From assembly GCF_029626145.1 (NCBI RefSeq), contig NZ_JARUBJ010000002.1, positions 6,954,501 to 7,018,500 of the forward strand: a DNA stretch of 64,000 nucleotides, in the 5' to 3' direction. Made by a program: the position numbers and the translations under genes. Positions within the stretch are counted from its first letter, which is position 1; each line of letters opens with the position of its first letter. A model generated the notes under the pieces. That model was not told where the DNA came from. It made no database searches and saw nothing but the letters and a program-made list of their open reading frames with translations. This document shows, one piece after another, positions 27,590-34,971 of the stretch. The stretch is from Micromonospora sp. WMMD961 (GTDB lineage: Bacteria > Actinomycetota > Actinomycetes > Mycobacteriales > Micromonosporaceae).

Positions 27590-27624
27590 GTCCCCGTCTC
27601 CCGTCACCGACGGTGGGCGGGGAC
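27590..27624. terminator. Terminator hairpin after crp
   Basis: Imperfect 16-base arms (GTCCCCGTCTCCCGTC / GACGGTGGGCGGGGAC) with a 3-base loop, starting 13 bases after the crp stop and followed by GTTTCG. Confidence 0.65.
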
Positions 27625-27685
27625 GTTTCGTCTGCCCGGCGCAGAATCACTGGTTCGGGCTGGCCGGAGCGGTGAGGGTGGGGCC

Positions 27686-28429
27686 ATGGTGAACAGGGTT
27701 GCTGTGCTCTCCGACATCCATGGCGTACTCCCCGCGTTGGAGGCCGTGCTGGCCGAGCCGGACGTCGCCGCCGCCGACCTGATCGTGCTGACCGGCGACA
27801 TCGCGGCCGGCCCACAGCCGGTCGAAGTGCTGGACGTGCTCGCCGGGCTGGGTGACCGGGTCTGCTGGGTGGGCGGCAACGCCGACCGTGAGCTGGTCGA
27901 GGCGCGAGCCGGCAAGCCCGCGTCGATCGAGGTGTCCAACTGGGCTGCCGGGCAGCTCCGCGACGACCAGGTGGCCCGTCTCGCGACCCTGCCGGCGACG
28001 GCGACGTTCGCGATCGACGGTCTCGGGCCGACCTTGTTCTGTCACGCCACCCCTCGGGACGACGAGGAGGTCGTGCTCGTCGACTCCCGGATGTCGCGCT
28101 GGGCCGAGGTGTTCGCCGGCCTCCCGGCCGAGGTCACGACGGTGGTCTGCGGCCACACGCACATGCCCTTCACCCGACTGGTGGACCGCCGCCTGGTGGT
28201 CAACCCCGGCAGCGTCGGCATGCCGTACGGGGGTGCGGGCGCATGGTGGGCATTCCTTGGGCCAGGCGTCGAGCTGCGCCGCACCGCCTTCGACGTGGAC
28301 GCGGCGTGCGCTCAGGTGGCAGCGGAGTCGACCTTCCCCGACGCCGCGGCCTGGGCCGACGAGTACCTGCGCTCCCAGCACAGCGACGCCGACGCCCTGG
28401 CCGTCTTCGGCCCCCGCGACGGCCGCTGA
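27686..28429 (+). CDS. Metallophosphoesterase (YfcE/calcineurin-like)
   Basis: 247 residues with the complete dinuclear metal site: LSDIHG (Asp10, His12), LTGDIAAG, GGNADRE, FCHATP and CGHTHMPF. The NPGSVGMPYGG segment is typical of YfcE-like phosphodiesterases. The physiological substrate is unknown. ATG at 27686 after a Gly/Ala-rich purine stretch. It is the first gene of the block that interrupts the conserved crp-MBL gene order. Confidence 0.87.
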   Translation: MVNRVAVLSDIHGVLPALEAVLAEPDVAAADLIVLTGDIAAGPQPVEVLDVLAGLGDRVCWVGGNADRELVEARAGKPASIEVSNWAAGQLRDDQVARLATLPATATFAIDGLGPTLFCHATPRDDEEVVLVDSRMSRWAEVFAGLPAEVTTVVCGHTHMPFTRLVDRRLVVNPGSVGMPYGGAGAWWAFLGPGVELRRTAFDVDAACAQVAAESTFPDAAAWADEYLRSQHSDADALAVFGPRDGR

Positions 28430-28928
28430 CGCGCCGGCTGCCCTCGCAGCGGCTGTCCTCGCAGCGGCGTCCTCGGTTACGGCCGCTGATGCGCCGGCCG
28501 TCCTCGCGCCGGCGTCCTCGGTTCCCGCGAGGCTGACCCAGCAGGTGGCGGCAACCTGGGGGAGCGAGCCTTTGGAGCTGAATCGTTTGCGACATCGGCG
28601 CGAGCGACCAGAGGAGGAGGGCAAGGAGGCAGTCGGCAGCAGTGATCGGCGCGAGCAACCTGCGGATGCGACCGGCGGATGCGACATCGGCGCAAGCAAC
28701 CGCCAGGCACGACCGCCAGGCACGACCGCCAGGCACGACCGCCGGATGGGCCGATCGGTCCGGCCCACCGGCTCGCCCGCGGTCCGGCCGTCGGATGACT
28801 CGTCTGTGTTATCAGCTCCAAAGCGAGCCAACACACCATGGCCCGCCAACCGCCAACCGCCGGCCACCGGCCACCGACCGCCGCACCCCTCCCCGCCAGC
28901 TCGGCCGACCGCCAGCAAGGCTGGAAAA

Positions 28929-28942
28929 AGTCAGGCTTGACT
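28929..28942. promoter_or_regulatory. Operator candidate AGTCA-GGCT-TGACT overlapping the TetR -35
   Basis: Perfect 5-base inverted repeat with a 4-base spacer. Its right half is the first part of the -35 box, the usual place for TetR autorepression. Confidence 0.45.
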
Positions 28943-28965
28943 GTTTGTTTCTCGGAACGCAGGCT
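28937..28965 (+). promoter_or_regulatory. Promoter TTGACT-N17-CAGGCT, leaderless
   Basis: The -35 TTGACT is at 28937-28942 and the -10 CAGGCT at 28960-28965, followed by six bases and the GTG at 28972. The first transcribed base should fall at or near the start codon. Confidence 0.6.
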
Positions 28966-28971
28966 GTTCGC

Positions 28972-29577
28972 GTGCCTCCCACATCGACGCGAGTGCCTCA
29001 ACAGGAACGCAGCCGCGCCACCCAGGCCCGGCTGCTGGAGGCGACCGTCGACTGCCTGATCGAGCACGGCTGGTCCGGCACCACGACCACCGTCGTCGCC
29101 GCCCGGGCCGGTGTCTCGCGCGGGGCCCAGCTGCACCACTACCCGACGAAGGCCGCCCTGGTGACGGCCGCCGTGGCCCACCTCGCCGAGCGGCGGGCCG
29201 CCGAGTTGCGCACCGAGGCCGAGGCGATGCCGGCCGGTCCGCAGCGCCTCGACCGGGTGATCGACCTGCTCGGCGTGGCTTTCACCGGGCCGCTGTTCGT
29301 GGCCGCTCTCGAACTCTGGGTCGCCGCCCGCACCGACCGGGAGCTTCGGGACGCCCTGGTGCCGCTCGAAGCGACGGTCGGCCGGGAGATGCACCGACTC
29401 ACGGTTGCCCTGCTCGGCGTCGACGAGCGTCGACCCGGCGTCCGCGAAGCGGTGCAGGCCACCCTCGACCTGCTGCGCGGGCTCGGGGTGGCCAACCTGC
29501 TCAACGACGACTCCGCCCGCCGTACCGCCCTGTTGGCCACCTGGAAACGCCAACTCGCCACCCTGCTCACGCCCTGA
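28972..29577 (+). CDS. TetR-family repressor of the downstream acyl-CoA/AtuA operon
   Basis: 201 residues from a GTG at 28972, chosen because of the leaderless promoter; the frame open back to 28642 is repeat-derived. The N-terminal HTH (about 15-60) reads ATQARLLEATVDCLIEHGWS followed by VVAARAGVSRGAQLHHYPTK. The C-terminal ligand domain is unclassified. The gene is followed by six catabolic genes on the same strand, so it is the likely local repressor, with an acyl-CoA as the plausible inducer (inference). Confidence 0.86.
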   Translation: MPPTSTRVPQQERSRATQARLLEATVDCLIEHGWSGTTTTVVAARAGVSRGAQLHHYPTKAALVTAAVAHLAERRAAELRTEAEAMPAGPQRLDRVIDLLGVAFTGPLFVAALELWVAARTDRELRDALVPLEATVGREMHRLTVALLGVDERRPGVREAVQATLDLLRGLGVANLLNDDSARRTALLATWKRQLATLLTP

Positions 29578-29615
29578 TCGACGGCCGCACCGGCCCACGA
29601 CCGACCGGAGGCACC

Positions 29616-30413
29616 ATGGTCGACCTCACCGACCTGCTCGCGGATCTGGCCGCCGAGTCCGCCCAACTGGACGCCCTGGTGGCTCCGCTACCGGCGGCCG
29701 ACTGGGCCCGGCCCACTCCGGCGCCCGGCTGGAGCATCGGGCACCAGATCGCCCACCTCGCCTGGACCGACCACGTGGCGCTGCTGGCCGCCACCGATCC
29801 CGAGGCGTTCTACGCGACGGTGACCACCGCACCGGACGCGACCCGGCTCGTCGACGCGGGCGCCGAGGAGTTCCTCGCCCCGCCGGTGGAACTGCTGCAC
29901 CGCTGGCGGACCGGTCGGTCGGCGTTGGCCGACGCACTGGGCGCCGTCCCGGCCGGTGAGAAGCTGCCCTGGTACGGCACCCGGATGTCGGCCACCTCGA
30001 TGGCTACCGCCCGGCTCATGGAGACCTGGGCACACGGTGAGGACGTGGCAAACACCCTCGGCGTCGGGCGCCCCGACAGCGAGCGGCTGCGGCACGTCGC
30101 GCACCTCGGTGTGCGTACCCTCGGGCACGGCTTCGCCGCCCACGGCCGGGCGGCGCCGACGACGCCGGTCCGGGTCGAGCTGGTCGGGCCCGGCGCCGAC
30201 ACCTGGAGTTGGGGCCCGGCGGACGCCACCGACCGGGTGACCGGCCCGGCTCGGGACTTCTGCCTGCTGGTCACCCAGCGCCGGCACCGCGCGGACCTCG
30301 CCCTGGTCGCCACCGGCCCGGTTGCCGACGAGTGGCTAGACGTGGCGCAGGCCTTCGCCGGGCCGCCGGGTGTCGGCCGTGAACCGGCCGGCGGAGAGGG
30401 AGTACGAGCGTGA
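29616..30413 (+). CDS. TIGR03084-type metal-binding protein (DinB/maleylpyruvate isomerase-like)
   Basis: 265 residues with the N-terminal four-helix DinB/MDMPI pattern: APGWSIGHQIAHLAWTDHVA supplies a His, and METWAHGEDVAN supplies further metal ligands. The C-terminal region is the family-specific extension. Members are often found beside AtuA-like and acyl-CoA carboxylase genes, as here, but the reaction is unknown; a thiol-dependent or metal-dependent transferase is possible. ATG at 29616 follows GGAGG. Its stop overlaps the AtuA GTG by four bases. Confidence 0.8.
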   Translation: MVDLTDLLADLAAESAQLDALVAPLPAADWARPTPAPGWSIGHQIAHLAWTDHVALLAATDPEAFYATVTTAPDATRLVDAGAEEFLAPPVELLHRWRTGRSALADALGAVPAGEKLPWYGTRMSATSMATARLMETWAHGEDVANTLGVGRPDSERLRHVAHLGVRTLGHGFAAHGRAAPTTPVRVELVGPGADTWSWGPADATDRVTGPARDFCLLVTQRRHRADLALVATGPVADEWLDVAQAFAGPPGVGREPAGGEGVRA

Positions 30414-32110
30414 TCCGCATCGGCAACGCCTCCGGCTTCTACGGCGACCGGTTCACCGCCTGGCGGGAGATGCTCGACGGCGGTGAACTGGACGTGCTGA
30501 CCGGTGACTACCTGGCCGAGTTGACCATGCTGATCCTCGCCCGGGACCGGCTGCGCGACCCCGACCTGGGCTACGCGAAGACGTTCCTGCGTCAACTGGA
30601 GACCTGTCTCGGCACCGCCCTGGAGCGTGGGGTGCGGATCGTGACCAACGCCGGTGGGTTGAATCCGGCCGGCCTGGCCGCCGCCATCGAGTCCCTCACG
30701 ACGCGGCTGGGCCTGGCCGCGAAGGTGGGGTACGTCGAGGGCGACACGATCCAACGGCCGGACGCGTTGAGCGCCAACGCCTACCTGGGCGCGTTCGGCA
30801 TCGCCGCCTGCCTCGACGGCGGCGCGGACGTCGTGGTCACCGGCCGGGTCACCGACGCGTCACTGGTGGTCGGCCCGGCAATCGCCCGGTACGGGTGGAG
30901 CCGCGATGATCTCGACCAGCTGGCCGGGGCGACCGTCGCGGGGCACCTCGTCGAGTGCGGCGCACAGGTCACCGGCGGAAACTTCAGCTTCTTCACCGAA
31001 CTCGCCGACGGCGGGCACCGGCCCGGTTTCCCGATCGCCGAGGTGCACGCCGACGGTTCGACAGTGCTCACCAAGCATCCCGGCACCGGTGGCGCGGTCA
31101 CCGCGGAGACGGTCACGGCACAACTGCTCTACGAGGTCGCCGGGCCGGCGTACCTGGGGCCGGACGTGGTCACCCGACTCGACACGGTGACGCTGAGCCC
31201 GGACGGACCGGACCGGGTCCGGGTCTCCGGCGTCCGGGGCACCCCGCCACCGGCCACGCTGAAGGTGGGCGTCAACAACCTCGGTGGCTTCCGCAACTCG
31301 ATGACGTTCGTCCTCTGCGGACTGGATATCGAGGCGAAGGCGGCTCTGGTACGCGGGCAGATCGAGGAGGCGGTCGGCACGGACGGGCTGGAGTTCACGC
31401 TGGCCCGGACGGACCACCCGGATGCCGCCGACACCGAGGCGGCCAGTGCGCTGCTGCACGTACACCTGCGCCACGGTGACAAGGCGCGGACCGGCCGCGC
31501 CTTCTCGGCCGCTGCGGTGGAGCTGGCCCTGGCCTCGTACCCGGGCTGCACGCTGACCACCCTGCCCGGCGACGCGACACCGTACGGCGTCTTCACCGCC
31601 GACGAGGTGCCGCAGGACGCCGTCGCCCATGTCGCGGTGCTGCCCGGTGGTGAGCGGGTGCCGATTGCCCCGCCGACCCGCACCGCGAGTGTGCAGGGGG
31701 CCCCTGCACAACAGAATCCGATAACAGGGGGCCCTTCCTTACCCCCGACCCGGCGAGGCGCGCTCGGCGAGCTGGTCGGCGCGCGCTCCGGGGACAAGGG
31801 CGGTGATGCCAACCTCGGCGTCTGGGCGCGCAACGACGCCGCGTACGCCTGGCTGCGGGACTGGTTGACCATCGCGTGCCTGGCCGAGCTGCTGCCGGAG
31901 ACCGCGCCGTTGTCGGTGCGGCGCTACGAGTTGCCGAACCTACGCGCGGTCAACTTCGTGATCGAGGGCCTACTCGGTGCGGGGGTGGCCGCGTCCACCC
32001 GGTTCGATCCGCAGGCCAAGGCGCTCGGTGAGCTGCTGCGCGGCCGGGTCGTCGACCTTCCGGCCGACGTGCCGACCGGGCCGACCGTAGCTACCGGGGT
32101 GACGCCGTGA
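30410..32110 (+). CDS. AtuA-family acyclic terpene utilization protein (DUF1446)
   Basis: 566 residues. The N-terminal AtuA domain (about 1-420) begins IRIGNASGFYGDRFTAWREM and includes TNAGGLNPAGLA and the VVTGRVTDASLVVGP segment. A C-terminal domain (about 450-566) starts near LGELVGARSGDKGGDAN. The linker at about 427-447 is encoded by a GGGCCC-core palindromic repeat (31691-31740) and looks inserted. AtuA is essential for citronellol/geraniol catabolism in Pseudomonas, but its exact step is unknown. GTG start overlaps the preceding stop; the stop overlaps the next gene start, so the operon is tightly coupled. Confidence 0.87.
   Translation: MIRIGNASGFYGDRFTAWREMLDGGELDVLTGDYLAELTMLILARDRLRDPDLGYAKTFLRQLETCLGTALERGVRIVTNAGGLNPAGLAAAIESLTTRLGLAAKVGYVEGDTIQRPDALSANAYLGAFGIAACLDGGADVVVTGRVTDASLVVGPAIARYGWSRDDLDQLAGATVAGHLVECGAQVTGGNFSFFTELADGGHRPGFPIAEVHADGSTVLTKHPGTGGAVTAETVTAQLLYEVAGPAYLGPDVVTRLDTVTLSPDGPDRVRVSGVRGTPPPATLKVGVNNLGGFRNSMTFVLCGLDIEAKAALVRGQIEEAVGTDGLEFTLARTDHPDAADTEAASALLHVHLRHGDKARTGRAFSAAAVELALASYPGCTLTTLPGDATPYGVFTADEVPQDAVAHVAVLPGGERVPIAPPTRTASVQGAPAQQNPITGGPSLPPTRRGALGELVGARSGDKGGDANLGVWARNDAAYAWLRDWLTIACLAELLPETAPLSVRRYELPNLRAVNFVIEGLLGAGVAASTRFDPQAKALGELLRGRVVDLPADVPTGPTVATGVTP
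31691..31740. repeat. GGGCCC-core palindromic element inside the AtuA gene
   Basis: GTGCAGGGG-G-CCCCTGCAC (31691-31709) forms a 9-bp stem. It is followed by AGGGGGCCCTTCCTT (31726-31740), which shares 13 bases (GGGGCCCTTCCTT) with the repeat end at 47669-47681. It is read in frame. Confidence 0.7.
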
Positions 32111-33303
32111 GCATCGTGGACACCCCGGAGCGGCGGCAGCTGCGGGAGCTGACCCGAGCTTTCGTGACCCGTGAGGTGTTGCCGCACCTGGACGACTGGG
32201 AGCGGGCCGGTGAGGTGCCCCGGGCACTGCACGCCACCGCCGCGAAGCTCGGCCTGCTCGGCATCGGCTTCCCCGAGTCGGTCGGTGGCAGCGGCGGCGA
32301 CCTGCTCGACTCGATCATCGTGACCGAGGAGCTGATCCGCTCCGGTGGCTCGTCCGGGCTGGTCGCCGCCCTGTTCACGCACGGCATCGCGGTGCCGCAC
32401 ATGGTGGCGGCGGCCGGCGCTCGTACCGGTGGCTCGCTGGGCGGAAGACTCGGCGGCGTCTCGTCCCGGGGCGACGACAGCCTGATCGAACGGTACGTCC
32501 GGCCCACCCTCGCCGGCACGATGATCGGCGCGCTGGCGATCACCGAACCGGACGGCGGCTCCGACGTGGCCGGCATCCGCACCACCGCCCGCCGCGACGG
32601 CGACCACTACGTGGTGAACGGGTCGAAGACGTACATCACCAGCGGGCACCGGGCCGACTTCGTGACCACTGCCGTCTGCACCGACTTCCCCGGCAGCGGC
32701 GCGCTCACCCTGCTGGTCATCGACAAAGGGCTGCCCGGGTTCACCGTGGGGCGCCGGTTGGAGAAGCTGGGCTGGCACTGTTCGGACACCGCCGAGCTGT
32801 CGTTCGTCGACGTACGGGTGCCGGTGGCCAACCGGATCGGCGCGGAGGACACCGGCTTCCTGGCGATCATGCAGAACTTCGCCACGGAACGGCTCTCGCT
32901 GGCCACCCAGGCGTACGCGACCGCGCAGCGCTGCGTCGAGCTGGCCGTGCGGTGGTGCCGGGGCCGGGAGACCTTCGGGCGTCCGCTGGCCAGCCGACAG
33001 TTGATCCGGCACCGGCTGGCGGAGATGCACACGCGGGCCGAGGCGGCCCGGTCGTACGTGCACGAGGTGGCCAACCGGGTCGTCGCCGGCGAGCCCGTGG
33101 TGACCGAGGTGGCGATGGCCAAGAACGTGGCGGTGGCCGCCTGCGACCACGTCGTCGACCAGGCGTTGCAACTGCACGGCGGGTTCGGCTACCTGCGCGA
33201 CGCGGAGGTGGAGCGGCACTACCGCGACGCCCGGATCCTCGGCATCGGCGGCGGCACCACCGAGATCATGAACGAGATCATCGCGAAGGGCATAGGGCTG
33301 TGA
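32107..33303 (+). CDS. Acyl-CoA dehydrogenase
   Basis: 398-residue flavoenzyme that forms the alpha-beta double bond in an acyl-CoA. Family signatures are ALAITEPDGGSDVAG for FAD and substrate binding, the RRDGDHYVVNGSKTYITSG segment, and the C-terminal ALQLHGGFGYLRDAEVERHY followed by GIGGGTTEIM. In the Atu/Liu context it could act on citronellyl-CoA or a branched short-chain acyl-CoA. GTG at 32107 overlaps the AtuA stop by four bases. Confidence 0.92.
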   Translation: MSIVDTPERRQLRELTRAFVTREVLPHLDDWERAGEVPRALHATAAKLGLLGIGFPESVGGSGGDLLDSIIVTEELIRSGGSSGLVAALFTHGIAVPHMVAAAGARTGGSLGGRLGGVSSRGDDSLIERYVRPTLAGTMIGALAITEPDGGSDVAGIRTTARRDGDHYVVNGSKTYITSGHRADFVTTAVCTDFPGSGALTLLVIDKGLPGFTVGRRLEKLGWHCSDTAELSFVDVRVPVANRIGAEDTGFLAIMQNFATERLSLATQAYATAQRCVELAVRWCRGRETFGRPLASRQLIRHRLAEMHTRAEAARSYVHEVANRVVAGEPVVTEVAMAKNVAVAACDHVVDQALQLHGGFGYLRDAEVERHYRDARILGIGGGTTEIMNEIIAKGIGL

Positions 33304-33305
33304 GC

Positions 33306-33341
33306 GCGAGGAGTGAGCCGGGTTTGCGAGCCCCGCAGTCG
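33306..33341. repeat. Dispersed repeat GCGAGGAGTGAGC/TTGCGAGCCCCGCAGTCG, copy 2
   Basis: Second copy of the element at 5823-5853, with CGGGT between the two blocks. It fills most of the 55-bp gap between the acyl-CoA dehydrogenase stop and the carboxylase ribosome site. Confidence 0.7.
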
Positions 33342-33358
33342 CGACCGAAGGAGGCACC

Positions 33359-34960
33359 GTGAGCACTCTGGACAGCGCGATCGACCGGACGACGCCCGGG
33401 TACGTGGCGAACCGGGCGGCCCTGCTGGAGCGGCTGGCCGAGGTGGACGCCGCGCTGGACCAGGCGCGGGCCGGCGGCGGCGAGAAGTACGTGTCCCGGC
33501 ACCACTCCCGCGGCAAGCTGTTGCCTCGGGAACGGATCGAGCTGTTGGTGGACGCGGACAGTCCGTTCCTGGAGTTGTCGCCGGTCGCCGCGTACGGCAC
33601 GGACTTCCCGGTCGGGGCCAGCGTGGTGACCGGCATCGGGGTGGTCGAGGGCGTGGAGTGCCTGATCGTCGCGAACGACCCGACGGTACGCGGCGGCGCG
33701 GTCAACCCGTGGTCGCTCGCCAAGACCCGGCGGGCCGGTGAGATCGCGCTGGCCAACCGGCTGCCGATGGTCAACCTGGTCGAGTCGGCCGGTGCGGACC
33801 TGCCCACCCAGGCGGAGATCTTCATCCCGGGTGGCCGGGTGTTCCGGGACCTGACGCGGCTCTCGGCGGCGGGCATCCCCACGGTCAGCGTGGTGTTCGG
33901 TAACGCCACGGCGGGTGGCGCGTACGTGCCGGGGATGTCCGATCACGTGATCATGATTCGGGACCGGTCGCAGGTCTACCTGGCCGGGCCGCCGCTGGTG
34001 AGAATGGCGACCGGCGAGGTCACCGACGACGAGTCGTTGGGTGGCGCGGAGATGCATGCCGGCACGTCCGGGCTGGCCGACTACCTGGCGGAGGACGAGC
34101 GGGACGGCATCCGGCTGGCCCGGCAGTGCGTGCGCCGGTTGAACTGGCGCAAGCAGGGCCCGCTGCCGCGCTCGGCGGTGCCGCAGCCACCGAAGTACGA
34201 CCCGGAGGATCTGCTCGGGATCGTCAGCTCCGATCTGAAGGTGCCGTTCGACCCGCGTGAGGTGCTGGCCCGGGTCCTCGACGGCAGCGACTTCGACGAG
34301 TTCAAGCCGGCGTACGGTGCCGCGTTGGTCACCGGCTGGGGCGAGCTGCACGGCTACCCGGTGGGCGTGCTGGCCAACGCCCGTGGGGTGCTGTTCAGCG
34401 AGGAGGCGCAGAAGGCGGCCCAGTTCATCCAGCTCGCCAATGCCGCCGACACCCCGCTGGTCTTCCTGCAGAACACCACCGGCTACATGGTCGGCACCGA
34501 GTACGAGCAGCGCGGCATCATCAAGCACGGCGCCCTGATGATCAATGCGGTGTCCAACTCGACGGTGCCCCACCTGACGGTGAACCTGGGCGCCTCGTAC
34601 GGGGCCGGCAACTACGGCATGTGTGGCCGTGCGTACGAGCCGAGGTTCCTGTTCACCTGGCCGAACGCGAAGTCGGCGGTGATGGGCCCGGCGCAGCTCG
34701 CCGGAGTGCTGTCGATCGTGGCCCGGCAGGCGGCGGCTGCGCGGGGGCGCGACTACGACGAGGAGTCCGACGCGGCGATGCGGATGATGGTCGAGCAGCA
34801 GATCGAGTCGCAGTCCGGCGCGTTGTTCCTGTCCGGCCGGCTCTACGACGACGGGGTGATCGACCCCCGGGACACGCGGACCGTCCTCGGGCTCTGCCTC
34901 TCGGCGATCCACAGCGGACCCGTCAAGGGTGCCGACGGCTACGGCATCTTCCGGATGTGA
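33359..34960 (+). CDS. Acyl-CoA carboxylase, carboxyltransferase (beta) subunit
   Basis: 533 residues of the crotonase-like carboxyltransferase fold. The KYVSRHHSRGKLLPRERIE start, VFGNATAGGAYVPGMSDHV, the second glycine-rich ASYGAGNYGMCGRAY and the NTTGYMVG segment resemble the methylcrotonyl-CoA/geranyl-CoA carboxylase class rather than propionyl-CoA carboxylase. It transfers carboxyl from biotin to the acyl-CoA. GTG at 33359 follows AAGGAGG. The biotin-carrying alpha subunit is the next gene, 11 bases downstream. Confidence 0.93.
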   Translation: MSTLDSAIDRTTPGYVANRAALLERLAEVDAALDQARAGGGEKYVSRHHSRGKLLPRERIELLVDADSPFLELSPVAAYGTDFPVGASVVTGIGVVEGVECLIVANDPTVRGGAVNPWSLAKTRRAGEIALANRLPMVNLVESAGADLPTQAEIFIPGGRVFRDLTRLSAAGIPTVSVVFGNATAGGAYVPGMSDHVIMIRDRSQVYLAGPPLVRMATGEVTDDESLGGAEMHAGTSGLADYLAEDERDGIRLARQCVRRLNWRKQGPLPRSAVPQPPKYDPEDLLGIVSSDLKVPFDPREVLARVLDGSDFDEFKPAYGAALVTGWGELHGYPVGVLANARGVLFSEEAQKAAQFIQLANAADTPLVFLQNTTGYMVGTEYEQRGIIKHGALMINAVSNSTVPHLTVNLGASYGAGNYGMCGRAYEPRFLFTWPNAKSAVMGPAQLAGVLSIVARQAAAARGRDYDEESDAAMRMMVEQQIESQSGALFLSGRLYDDGVIDPRDTRTVLGLCLSAIHSGPVKGADGYGIFRM

Positions 34961-34971
34961 GGGGTCTACCG

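Larger units (their letters stand above)
28430..28971. repeat. 542-bp spacer made of degenerate short repeats
   Basis: No credible gene is seen. The spacer holds a degraded duplication of the last codons of the preceding gene (ACGGCCGCTGA-type blocks near 28421 and 28475). It also has three copies of an ATCGGCGC(G/A)AGC(G/A)ACC motif (28589-28609, 28642-28660, 28681-28701) and three perfect 13-bp tandem units GCCAGGCACGACC (28702-28740). Open frames across it are low-complexity shadows. Confidence 0.7.

Noticed and set aside
31924..33909. 661-codon minus-strand frame opposite the acyl-CoA dehydrogenase
   Set aside because: Antisense to two clearly conserved coding genes; no domain recognised.
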